Assembly (NCBI RefSeq): GCF_025725645.1
Contig: NZ_CP107007.1
Span: 1,550,001-1,614,000 of the forward strand
Reading direction: 5' to 3'
DNA length: 64,000 bases
DNA from: Halomonas sp. GD1P12
Lineage (GTDB): Bacteria; Pseudomonadota; Gammaproteobacteria; Pseudomonadales; Halomonadaceae
Part shown: positions 21,922 through 30,229 of the stretch, piece by piece
Layout: the number at the start of each line of letters is the position of its first letter
Position numbering within the stretch: position 1 is the first letter of the stretch
Position numbers and translations under genes: made by a program
Notes under the pieces: generated by a model
Database searches by the model: none
What the model saw: only the letters and a program-made list of their open reading frames with translations
Told to the model about the DNA's origin: nothing

Positions 21922-24347
21922 TACAAGAATCTCCAGATAAAGCCAGCGGTGAAGGTGTTGTCGTACTCGGCAATGCCGTCATACACCGCGCGTTCGCGGG
22001 TGATGCCGTATTCGAGACTGAACGTGGGGGCAAGCTCGAAACGGTGGCCGTAGCCGATCGACCAGGTGTTCTCGTCGTCGAACTCTTTTTGCCAGTAGCG
22101 TCCAGCGCCGAGCGACAGCGTTTGAATGAAGCTTTGGCGGTAGTCCAGCGGGATTTCGTAGTTCACCGACAGCACGCCCGCCACGTTCGCATCGCGCTCG
22201 GGGTTGAAGTAGCTCGCCTCGACCTCGTCATTGGCCGATGCTGCGACCTGGGCCTCGCCGTTCACCTGCCAGCGGTCCAGGTGATAGAGCGTCTCGCGCC
22301 AGTAGCCGTAGGCCGAGCGGCGAAGGTTGCCGTCATCGAAATCCATTGCCGACACGCCAAGGGCGCCTGCGCCGCGTTCGTCGCGGTAAAGGGCGATTTC
22401 ACCGCGATAGCGGTCGGCGCTGACGCCGTCGTTGAGCGCGCGAAGCGGGGTGTCGAGGGTGTTGTGCTCCGCCGCGACGGTGGCCGTCACGTGATCGCTG
22501 GCGGCGTATCTGAGTTCGGCCTGAGCGACGAAGTCATTGCCCAGTTGAGCGCCGTGACCCGCCGACAGGACCACCGTTGCCGGGTACAGGTTGAGCTCGT
22601 AGCCCGCAACGGTCGTGCCCGCGCGCAGGTCCTGGTCGTCGAACTCGCCGTACTGATTGGTTTGAGTGATGAACGGGCGCGACCCCTGGGCATTACGCGG
22701 CCCGTCGAGGCGCACTTGCGAGCGCCACTCTTTCGATGCCTGGGTGCTCACGCCTTCGCCGCTGCTCCGGGTAAACGAAGCGCTCAGCTGCGGGGCACGG
22801 GCCTCGCGCCACTCGCGGGCCAGCTCATCGCGGGACGGGCTGGGCCGGGCATCAGTGATCTCGCGGGCGATTGCATCCGTCGTGCCGGCCCACTGGCCGC
22901 GCTGAAGCCGCGATAAAAGGACGCCGTGCTCGGCCTGATAGCGCTGATCCGGCGCAAGCATGGGCTCGGCGCTTTGGTAGGTGGCTTCAGCCTTTCGCGG
23001 CAAGCCTCGAATACGCTCGAGATCGCCTTGGGTAATCGCCAGGTAAGGGTCGCCAGGCGCCTGGTCCTGATAGGCCGCCAGCCTGTCGCTCGCTTCCCCT
23101 ATCCGGCCGCGCCAGGCGGTCAGCAGCACATCGAGCAGCAGCACCTTTTGGTAGTTGGCGTTGGGAATTTGCGTCGTGCGGGTAAAGTCCCAGCGGTACT
23201 CCGGCTCCTGAGTGAGCCAGCTTTTTAATAGCCGGTCGGCTTCGGCAAAGCGCTGCGCATCGGTGTAGCTAAAGAACAATCCCTCGTTGAGTGGGTCGTC
23301 CGGGTTGATCGCCATACCCGGCGAGCGCGCGATGATCCCGCGATAGAGCGTGGCGGACTCATCGGGGTGGCCAAGACCGCCAAGTGCCAGCGCACGGGCG
23401 CGGAGCACGTAATCGGGCAGGGTGCCGTGCTGAAGCTCCAGGCGTTTGGAGAGTGCCTCGGCTTCACTAAAGCGTCGAAGCTCGGCAAGCGCGACCACCT
23501 TGTCGTACTCGGCCAGCGTTTTGAGCTGATCGGGAAGCTCAGCGTTGGCCAGCACGGTTTCGAGCTGGCTGAGCCCGCTTGCAGTGCGCGAGGGTGTATC
23601 GGTATGAATGCCAAGGCGAATATCGGTGACCGCTTCGTAATAGGCCAGCCAAAGCCGGTCGCTGGCACTGAAAACGTCCGGATTCTGATTCATCAGATCG
23701 CGTGCCGCGCCGCTGGCGCCCAAACCTACCGCCAAGCGGTAAATCGCCTGCAGTTCGCTTGTGTTGCTCGGATCCCGCTCGATCAGCGCCTGGCGGGCAG
23801 CGAGCTCCTGGGTGGCGTTTTGCGTGCGCGAGGCAAGATAGCCGCGCGCCTCCAGCCCCTGCGCCGTCGTGCCCGCGACCTGCTCGTAGTTCTCGAGGTT
23901 GATTTGAGCCTGGGTGTAGCGCTCGAGGTCGGTATTGACCAGCGCCTGCCCTAGATACCCCTGGCCATTTTGCGGATCACGCCGCGCCAGCGCCTGATAG
24001 AAGGCCAGCGCCTGCTCATGGGCCTGCACGCGCCGCGCCGCGCCGCCAAGGTTTTCGAGTTCGTTGGAGCGGTACTGCTCCAGAGAGCAGCCGGCGCAAA
24101 CGGCCAGCGCATCGTCGAAGCGTTCGGCGCGCAGTAGAAGCGCGATCAAATCAGCACGCACCCATTCATCGCCGGTCTGTCGATAGAGCGTTTCGAGACC
24201 GCTGATCGAGGAGGTCAGGTTGCCCTCCCGCGCGTCTAGAACCAGTGCTTCACGGGTGAGATCCGTGGTGCTTTGACCATGGGCCGCTCCTGCCATCAGG
24301 CTTGCGAGCAGGCCAAGAGGCCAAAAGCGGCGAAGAGGGCTTTGCAT
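21921..24347 (-). CDS. pgaA: PNAG export outer-membrane porin PgaA with TPR domain
   Basis: 808 residues: signal peptide ending AGAAHGQS, a long helical TPR region (about 30-500; repeats such as YQALARRDPQNGQGYLGQAL), then a 16-strand-type beta-barrel (about 515-808) ending in FIWRFL with the terminal aromatic of outer-membrane barrels. The barrel exports PNAG; the TPR part binds PgaB and polymer. ATG 24347 is chosen because AGGAT lies 8 bases upstream; an in-frame GTG at 24380 is less likely. First gene of pgaABCD. Confidence 0.93.
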   Translation of the reverse strand: MQSPLRRFWPLGLLASLMAGAAHGQSTTDLTREALVLDAREGNLTSSISGLETLYRQTGDEWVRADLIALLLRAERFDDALAVCAGCSLEQYRSNELENLGGAARRVQAHEQALAFYQALARRDPQNGQGYLGQALVNTDLERYTQAQINLENYEQVAGTTAQGLEARGYLASRTQNATQELAARQALIERDPSNTSELQAIYRLAVGLGASGAARDLMNQNPDVFSASDRLWLAYYEAVTDIRLGIHTDTPSRTASGLSQLETVLANAELPDQLKTLAEYDKVVALAELRRFSEAEALSKRLELQHGTLPDYVLRARALALGGLGHPDESATLYRGIIARSPGMAINPDDPLNEGLFFSYTDAQRFAEADRLLKSWLTQEPEYRWDFTRTTQIPNANYQKVLLLDVLLTAWRGRIGEASDRLAAYQDQAPGDPYLAITQGDLERIRGLPRKAEATYQSAEPMLAPDQRYQAEHGVLLSRLQRGQWAGTTDAIAREITDARPSPSRDELAREWREARAPQLSASFTRSSGEGVSTQASKEWRSQVRLDGPRNAQGSRPFITQTNQYGEFDDQDLRAGTTVAGYELNLYPATVVLSAGHGAQLGNDFVAQAELRYAASDHVTATVAAEHNTLDTPLRALNDGVSADRYRGEIALYRDERGAGALGVSAMDFDDGNLRRSAYGYWRETLYHLDRWQVNGEAQVAASANDEVEASYFNPERDANVAGVLSVNYEIPLDYRQSFIQTLSLGAGRYWQKEFDDENTWSIGYGHRFELAPTFSLEYGITRERAVYDGIAEYDNTFTAGFIWRFL

Positions 24348-24380
24348 GGGTGCGTATCCTACACAGGCTAGAGTGGTCAC

Positions 24381-24550
24381 ATTTGTGTAAGTAAATGTAA
24401 CTTTTAGTGTATAGGAGTTTACTTAATGTAAAATCAGGAAGAAAATTGAACGATATAAGTGCCTATTTCGTTTCTAAACAAGGTGTAATTAATGCCTTTT
24501 AATGGGTTTTAATTTTATTTTAATCATTAGAATGAAAGCTACTCGTACAG
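24381..24550 (-). promoter_or_regulatory. AT-rich control region upstream of pgaABCD
   Basis: About 170 bases markedly AT-richer than the surrounding DNA, with several TTTTAAT-type runs. It contains an 8-bp inverted repeat TAAGTAAA (24388-24395)/TTTACTTA (24418-24425). It is the only non-coding space before pgaA. The exact -10/-35 is ambiguous because many AT-rich hexamers fit. Confidence 0.45.
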
Positions 24551-24554
24551 CTTT

Positions 24555-25427
24555 TCAATAGCTTGCCGTCAGCGCCTCGATCATCTGCCTGGCCGCATTG
24601 GAGAGCGTACGGTCGGTATGGACGAGATAGCCAAGCGGGCGCTCAATGGGCGGCGTTTCAACGTTTAGTTCCACAAGTGTGTCGTCGAGCATTTTTTCCG
24701 GCAGTACGCTCCAGCCAAGCCCAACGCTGCACATCATTTTAAGCGTTTCGAGGTAGTTGGTCGCCATCCCCACGGACAGCGTAAGACCGACGCCAAGAAA
24801 GCGCTTTTCGATCAGCGAGTGAGTGAATGTTTTGAGCCCGGGCATGACACAGGTAAAGGTGCTGAGCCTGTCCAGGGTGAGTGGTGTCTGCTTACGCGCC
24901 AGCGGATGATCCGGCGCGCAGACGAAGCAGAGTCTGTCACGCCAGAGTTCGGCCGTTTCGAGCTGTTCGGACGGTGTCGGGGCGAGGGTGACTACGGCGA
25001 TTTCGAGCGTGCCATCGATGACGCCCTGGTAGGCGAGCTCCGAGTCCTGAAAGCGAAGGTCCAGCGCCACGTTCGGATGGCGCTCGGTGTAGCGCTTCAA
25101 GATCGGCGGCAGACGATGAAGCCCGATGTGATGGCTCGTGCCGAGCGTCAGCGTTCCGCCTACCTGACCGGAAAGATTGGCCAGCGCCCGTCGGCTATCT
25201 TCGACCGACTGCATGATATGAAGCGCGCGAGGCCGTAGTAGCCGGCCCGCCTCCGTCAGCGAAATGCGCCGCCCGATGCGATCAAAAAGCCGCGCGCCTA
25301 CCTGGGTCTCGAGCGTGGCGATGCGCTTACTGATGGCCGGCTGGGTAAGATGAAGCTGCTCGGCGGCCCGCGAAAAGCTCTGCGTATCGGCGACGGCAAT
25401 GAAAGCCTGCAGACTTTGGGTATCCAT
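24555..25427 (-). CDS. LysR-family transcriptional regulator divergent from leuC
   Basis: 290 residues: N-terminal winged helix-turn-helix (about 1-60; SFSRAAEQLHLTQPAISKRIATLE) and a type 2 periplasmic-binding-like effector domain (about 88-290). It lies 183 bases from leuC in divergent orientation, and the gap holds a T-N11-A dyad. The usual LysR logic makes it a likely regulator of leuCDB, perhaps sensing a leucine-pathway intermediate; the effector is not inferable. ATG 25427 starts MDTQSLQAFIAVADT as expected for the family. Confidence 0.9.
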   Translation of the reverse strand: MDTQSLQAFIAVADTQSFSRAAEQLHLTQPAISKRIATLETQVGARLFDRIGRRISLTEAGRLLRPRALHIMQSVEDSRRALANLSGQVGGTLTLGTSHHIGLHRLPPILKRYTERHPNVALDLRFQDSELAYQGVIDGTLEIAVVTLAPTPSEQLETAELWRDRLCFVCAPDHPLARKQTPLTLDRLSTFTCVMPGLKTFTHSLIEKRFLGVGLTLSVGMATNYLETLKMMCSVGLGWSVLPEKMLDDTLVELNVETPPIERPLGYLVHTDRTLSNAARQMIEALTASY

Positions 25428-25451
25428 GGCGTTTTTACTCGGTGGGCTGCT

Positions 25452-25466
25452 ATTCCATTATGGAAT
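25452..25466. promoter_or_regulatory. LysR-type operator between lysR and leuC
   Basis: Perfect dyad ATTCCA-TTA-TGGAAT, matching the T-N11-A rule of LysR-type sites, 24 bases before the lysR start. A looser repeat of CATGAAT follows at about 25473-25490 and could be the activation site. Confidence 0.55.
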
Positions 25467-25610
25467 CTATTGCATGAATAACATGAATTGCTTTTATGCG
25501 CGAGGCGCGTGACACTGACGCTATACATAACGATTGACCCTATAACGCCCGAAGAGGCGGCTTGAAAGAGCACCGGACCGAATCAGCAGGGCACCGCCCG
25601 GGAGAGCAGC

Positions 25611-27080
25611 ATGTCAGAGCAACACGCCACGTCAGGTCAAACCCTTTACGACAAACTCTGGAATCAGCATCTGGTCAAGCAGCGCGACGACGGTACCGCG
25701 CTCATTTACATCGACCGCCAGTTGCTCCATGAAGTGACCTCGCCCCAAGCCTTCGAGGGTCTGCGCTTGGCCAAGCGCAGGCCCTGGCGCCTCGATGCCA
25801 ACCTGGCAACGCCGGATCACAACGTGCCGACGACGCAGAAGGAGCGCGCCGCCGGCAACAGTGGCATCGAAGACCCGGTCTCGCTGATCCAGGTACAGAC
25901 ACTCGACGACAACTGCGTCGAGTACGGCATCGAAGAGTTCAAGATCAACGACCCGCGCCAGGGCATCGTGCACGTGGTGGGCCCGGAGCAGGGCGCCACG
26001 CTTCCCGGCATGACCGTGGTGTGCGGTGACTCCCATACCGCGACCCACGGCGCCTTCGCCGCGCTCGCCCACGGCATTGGTACCTCGGAAGTCGAGCACG
26101 TGCTGGCGACCCAATGCCTGCTGGCGCAAAAAATGAAGAACATGCAGGTGCGGGTGGAAGGCGAGCTTGGCCTTGGCGTGACCGCCAAGGACGTGGTGCT
26201 GGCGATCATCGGTGAGATCGGCACCGCCGGCGGCACCGGCTACGCCATCGAGTTCGCCGGCAGCGCCATCGGTTCGCTATCGATGGAAGGGCGCATGACC
26301 GTGTGCAACATGGCCATCGAAGCCGGCGCCCGGGTGGGCCTGATCGGCGTCGACGACACCACCATCGACTATCTGGCCAAACGCCCCTTCGCCCCGACCG
26401 AGGAGCAGTGGGAGGCCGCGGTGGCCGATTGGCGCGCGCTGGTGTCCGATGACGATGCTCATTTCGACAAGGTCGTGACCCTCAAGGCCGAAGAGATCGA
26501 GCCTCAGGTGAGCTGGGGCACGAGCCCCGAAATGGTCACCGGCATCTCCGGCCAGGTGCCGGATCCGCTGGCCGCCTCCGATGACACCGTCAAGCGCAGC
26601 CACACCCGGGCGCTGGAGTACATGGGCCTGCAGGCGAACCAGAAGATCACCGATATCAAACTCGACAAGGTGTTCATCGGCTCCTGCACCAACTCGCGCA
26701 TCGAGGATTTGCGCGAGGCCGCGAAGGTCGCCAAGGGTAAGAAAGTGGCGGACTCCATCAAGCTCGCCATGGTGGTGCCGGGCTCGGGGCTCGTGAAGCG
26801 CCAGGCGGAAGCCGAAGGCCTCGACAAAATCTTTACTGACGCGGGCTTCGAGTGGCGCGAGCCGGGCTGTTCGATGTGTCTGGCGATGAACGCCGACAAG
26901 CTCGGCGCCGGCGAGCACTGCGCCTCGACCTCGAACCGTAACTTCGAGGGCCGTCAGGGCTACGGCGGGCGCACCCATCTGGTGAGCCCGGCGATGGCCG
27001 CCGCCGCCGCGATCGCCGGCCACTTCGTCGACGTGCGCACGCTCCCCGCCAATGATGCCAACCACGCCCAGGAGGCCTAA
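25611..27080 (+). CDS. leuC: 3-isopropylmalate dehydratase large subunit
   Basis: Aconitase-type 4Fe-4S enzyme subunit isomerising 2- to 3-isopropylmalate in leucine synthesis. 489 residues. [30 protein letters not shown] contains the substrate-site segment near residue 140 (given here only as [11 protein letters not shown]); cluster cysteines lie in [13 protein letters not shown] (about 360) and in [11 protein letters not shown] (about 422-425). GGAGAG precedes the ATG. Co-transcribed with leuD (3-base gap) and leuB. Confidence 0.97.
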   Translation: MSEQHATSGQTLYDKLWNQHLVKQRDDGTALIYIDRQLLHEVTSPQAFEGLRLAKRRPWRLDANLATPDHNVPTTQKERAAGNSGIEDPVSLIQVQTLDDNCVEYGIEEFKINDPRQGIVHVVGPEQGATLPGMTVVCGDSHTATHGAFAALAHGIGTSEVEHVLATQCLLAQKMKNMQVRVEGELGLGVTAKDVVLAIIGEIGTAGGTGYAIEFAGSAIGSLSMEGRMTVCNMAIEAGARVGLIGVDDTTIDYLAKRPFAPTEEQWEAAVADWRALVSDDDAHFDKVVTLKAEEIEPQVSWGTSPEMVTGISGQVPDPLAASDDTVKRSHTRALEYMGLQANQKITDIKLDKVFIGSCTNSRIEDLREAAKVAKGKKVADSIKLAMVVPGSGLVKRQAEAEGLDKIFTDAGFEWREPGCSMCLAMNADKLGAGEHCASTSNRNFEGRQGYGGRTHLVSPAMAAAAAIAGHFVDVRTLPANDANHAQEA

Positions 27081-27083
27081 GCC

Positions 27084-27731
27084 ATGAAAAAGTTCGAACG
27101 CATCGAGGGTCTGGTGGCACCGCTGGATCGCGCCAACGTCGACACCGACCTGATTATTCCGAAGCAGTTTCTTAAATCCATCAAGCGCACCGGCTTTGGC
27201 GTGAACCTGTTCGACGAGCTTCGTTACCTCGACGAGGGCCAGCCCGGCCAGGACTGCTCCAAGCGCCCGCTCAACGACGGCTTCGTGCTCAATCAGCCGC
27301 GCTACCAGGACGCCCAGGTGCTGCTCGCCCGGCGCAACTTCGGCTGCGGCAGCTCCCGCGAACACGCCCCCTGGGCGCTGGAAGACTTCGGTTTTCGCGT
27401 GGTCATCGCGCCAAGCTTCGCCGATATCTTCTACAACAACGCCTTCAAGAACGGCATTCTGCTGATCACGCTGCCCGAAGAGCAGGTCGAGCAGCTGTTT
27501 CAGGAAGTCGAAGCGATGCAGGGCTACCGGCTCGACGTCGATCTGGAAAATCAGCGCGTGACCACGCCCGGCGGCGACGCCTTCCCCTTCGAGGTAGACG
27601 CCTTTCGCAAGCACTGCCTGCTCGAAGGGTTGGATGATATCGGCATTACGCTGCAGGACGAGGACGCCATTCGCGCGTTCGAGGAGAAGCACCGCCAGGC
27701 GCGCCCGTGGCTTTTCCGTCAGAGTGCTTGA
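27084..27731 (+). CDS. leuD: 3-isopropylmalate dehydratase small subunit
   Basis: Swivel-domain partner of LeuC. 215 residues with the typical [18 protein letters not shown] near residue 14 and the substrate-binding segment [17 protein letters not shown] around residue 83. The ATG has AGGAGG from the end of leuC upstream, indicating coupled translation. leuB follows after 29 bases. Confidence 0.97.
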   Translation: MKKFERIEGLVAPLDRANVDTDLIIPKQFLKSIKRTGFGVNLFDELRYLDEGQPGQDCSKRPLNDGFVLNQPRYQDAQVLLARRNFGCGSSREHAPWALEDFGFRVVIAPSFADIFYNNAFKNGILLITLPEEQVEQLFQEVEAMQGYRLDVDLENQRVTTPGGDAFPFEVDAFRKHCLLEGLDDIGITLQDEDAIRAFEEKHRQARPWLFRQSA

Positions 27732-27760
27732 CGTTTACCGACGCTTTTTAAGGAATTCGT

Positions 27761-28843
27761 ATGACCCAGAAAGTATTGCTGCTGCCCGGCGACGGTATCG
27801 GCCCGGAAATCGCCGCCCAGGCTGCGCGCCTGTTGAAAGCCTGCCAGGACGCAGGGCTCGATATCGAGGTCGAAGAAGCCCTGGTGGGCGGTAGCGCCTA
27901 TGACGCTCATGGCGAGCCGCTGCCCGCTGAGACGCTTGAAAAAGCCACATCTGCCGATGCCATCCTGCTCGCCGCCGTCGGCGGTCCGAAGTGGGACAAG
28001 ATCGAGGATCTCTCCAAACGTCCTGAGAAGGGCCTTTTGGGCCTGCGCAAGAACCTCGGGCTTTTCGGTAACCTGCGCCCGGCGCTTTTGTATCCGCAGC
28101 TGGCCAGCGCCTCGAGCCTGAAGCCTGAACTGGTGGCCGGGCTCGATATCATGATCGTGCGCGAGCTTACCGGCGGCATCTACTTTGGCCAGCCCCGCGG
28201 CATCGAGGAGCGTGACGGCGAGCGCGTAGGTTTCAACACCTACATCTATTCGGAAAGTGAGATCGAGCGCATTGGCCGGGTCGCCTTCGAAATGGCGCAA
28301 AAGCGCGGAAAGAAACTCTGCTCCGTGGACAAGGCCAACGTACTCGAGGTCACCATTCTGTGGCGCGAAGTCATGGAGCGGCTGGCGCCGGAGTACCCGG
28401 ACGTCGAGCTCTCGCACATGTACGTCGATAACGCCGCCATGCAGCTGGTGCGCGCGCCCAAACAGTTCGACGTGGTGGTCACCGGCAACATGTTCGGCGA
28501 TATCCTGTCGGATGCCGCCGCCATGCTCACCGGCTCCATCGGCATGCTGCCCTCGGCTTCGCTCAACGAAACTGGCCAGGGCATGTACGAGCCCTGCCAC
28601 GGCAGCGCCCCGGATATCGCCGGGAAGAACATCGCCAACCCGCTGGCCATGATGCTCTCGGTGGCCATGATGCTGCGTTATTCGCTGAACGAAGCCGGCC
28701 TGGCCGAGCGCATCGAAACCGCGGTGGGCAACGTGCTCGACCAGGGTCTTCGCACGGCAGACATCGCAAAGCAAGGCGAAACCAGCGTGTCCACCGTCGA
28801 GATGGGTGACGCGGTAATCGAGGCGTTCAACGCGCTGGCCTGA
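27761..28843 (+). CDS. leuB: 3-isopropylmalate dehydrogenase
   Basis: NAD-dependent oxidative decarboxylation of 3-isopropylmalate. 360 residues; start [14 protein letters not shown]; substrate arginines within [16 protein letters not shown] (about 90-105); the metal/cofactor motif [17 protein letters not shown] near residue 245. AAGGAATT precedes the ATG. Ends the leuCDB unit; a terminator follows. Confidence 0.97.
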   Translation: MTQKVLLLPGDGIGPEIAAQAARLLKACQDAGLDIEVEEALVGGSAYDAHGEPLPAETLEKATSADAILLAAVGGPKWDKIEDLSKRPEKGLLGLRKNLGLFGNLRPALLYPQLASASSLKPELVAGLDIMIVRELTGGIYFGQPRGIEERDGERVGFNTYIYSESEIERIGRVAFEMAQKRGKKLCSVDKANVLEVTILWREVMERLAPEYPDVELSHMYVDNAAMQLVRAPKQFDVVVTGNMFGDILSDAAAMLTGSIGMLPSASLNETGQGMYEPCHGSAPDIAGKNIANPLAMMLSVAMMLRYSLNEAGLAERIETAVGNVLDQGLRTADIAKQGETSVSTVEMGDAVIEAFNALA

Positions 28844-28863
28844 TGGTCGCTTCGTTTTCCACG

Positions 28864-28898
28864 GCGTCGGCCGCTTTGCGCAGCGGCCGACGTCTTTT
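28864..28898 (+). terminator. Intrinsic terminator after leuB
   Basis: CGTCGGCCGCT (28865-28875), loop TTGCGC, AGCGGCCGACG (28882-28892): an 11-bp perfect stem followed by TCTTTT. Confidence 0.85.
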
Positions 28899-28906
28899 GT
28901 TATAGT
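28876..28906 (+). promoter_or_regulatory. Candidate asd promoter with extended -10
   Basis: TGTTATAGT (28898-28906) is an extended -10 just after the leuB terminator. A weak -35 (TTGCGC, 28876-28881) lies in the terminator loop at 19-base spacing. Confidence 0.45.
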
Positions 28907-28941
28907 GGTGAGACAGGATTCAATTTACGGGAGATCAAAGC

Positions 28942-30054
28942 ATGTTGAAGGTCGGTTTTGTCGGTTGGCGGGGCATGGTGGGTTCGGTACTCATGAACCG
29001 TATGCAGGAAGAGGGTGATTTCAACGGCATCGAACCGGTGTTCTTCACCACCTCTCAGGTCGGCCAGCCAGGCCCCGACATCGGTGTCGACGTGCCTGCG
29101 CTCAAGGACGCCTTCGATATCGAGGCGCTCAAGGCGCTGGACGTGATCATTACCTGCCAGGGCGGCGACTACACCAAAAAGGTGTACGGCGATCTGCGCA
29201 ACAGCGGTTGGAACGGCTACTGGATCGACGCCGCCAGCACCCTGCGCATGGAAGACGAAGCGACCATCGTGCTCGACCCGGTCAATCGCCACGTCATCGA
29301 CGAGCAGCTGGCCAAGGGCGCTAAAACCTTCGTGGGCGGCAACTGTACCGTCAGCCTGATGCTAATGGGGCTAGGCGGGCTTTTCGAGGCCAACATGATC
29401 GAGTGGATGACCTCGATGACCTACCAGGCCGCCTCCGGCTCCGGCGCCAAGCACATGCGCGAGCTTTTGAACCAGATGGGCGATCTGCGCGAAAGCGTGG
29501 CGTCGGAGCTTGCCGATCCGGCCAGCGCCATTCTGGAGATCGACCGCCAAGTGACCGCCAAAATGCGCGGGGGAGATTTCCCCACTGAGAACTTTACAGC
29601 ACCCTTGGCCGGTAGCCTGATCCCCTGGATCGACAGCAAGCTCGACAGCGGTCAAAGCCGCGAAGAGTGGAAGGGCTTCGTCGAGACCAACAAGATTCTG
29701 GGGCTTGGCGACAACCCGATTCCGATCGACGGACTTTGCGTGCGCATTGGCGCCATGCGCTCGCACAGCCAGGCGTTCACCATCAAGCTCAAGCAGGATG
29801 TGCCGCTCGACGAGATCGAGGACCGCATCGCCAAGCATAACGACTGGGTCAAGCTGATTCCCAACGACAAGGAAGCGACCATCGCCGGCCTCACGCCGAC
29901 CGCCGTGACCGGCACGCTGGACGTGCCGGTAGGGCGGTTGCGTAAGCTCAACATGGGCGGCGAGTATCTCTCCGCCTTTAGCGTTGGCGACCAGCTTCTG
30001 TGGGGCGCGGCGGAGCCGCTCAAGCGCATGCTGAAGATTCTGCGCGAGCACTGA
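28942..30054 (+). CDS. asd: Aspartate-semialdehyde dehydrogenase
   Basis: Reduces aspartyl phosphate to aspartate semialdehyde with NADPH, the branch point to lysine, threonine, methionine and diaminopimelate. 370 residues, gram-negative type: start [18 protein letters not shown]; catalytic Cys in [17 protein letters not shown] (about 136); acceptor His in [15 protein letters not shown] (about 275). A GGGAG ribosome site is present. Sits between leuB and the fimV-like gene, as in Pseudomonas. Confidence 0.97.
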   Translation: MLKVGFVGWRGMVGSVLMNRMQEEGDFNGIEPVFFTTSQVGQPGPDIGVDVPALKDAFDIEALKALDVIITCQGGDYTKKVYGDLRNSGWNGYWIDAASTLRMEDEATIVLDPVNRHVIDEQLAKGAKTFVGGNCTVSLMLMGLGGLFEANMIEWMTSMTYQAASGSGAKHMRELLNQMGDLRESVASELADPASAILEIDRQVTAKMRGGDFPTENFTAPLAGSLIPWIDSKLDSGQSREEWKGFVETNKILGLGDNPIPIDGLCVRIGAMRSHSQAFTIKLKQDVPLDEIEDRIAKHNDWVKLIPNDKEATIAGLTPTAVTGTLDVPVGRLRKLNMGGEYLSAFSVGDQLLWGAAEPLKRMLKILREH

Positions 30055-30076
30055 TCGCGAGCGTCGTCATCGCTTG

Positions 30077-30107
30077 AAAAAGGGAGGCCCAGGCGGCCTC
30101 CCTTTTT
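30077..30107 (+). terminator. Intrinsic terminator after asd
   Basis: AAAAAGGGAGGCC (30077-30089) pairs with GGCCTCCCTTTTT (30095-30107); 5-base loop and a good T-run. Confidence 0.9.
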
Positions 30108-30229
30108 ATTTGCCCGGCTAAAAAATCGCTAAACTCGCGTAGGAGGGTCGTACTCACTGGGGTATGGTAATAAAGTATGATGGAGTGCCTGCGCGGTGGG
30201 CGCTGGGTAATCAATCTCGAGGGGCCTGG

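Noticed and set aside
24535..24555. AAAGCT/AGCTTT hairpin after the LysR gene as a terminator
   Set aside because: Six-base stem without a proper T-run on the minus strand; too weak to call.
26277..27692. 471-residue open frame antisense to leuC-leuD
   Set aside because: Exactly opposite two certain genes; no recognisable motif.
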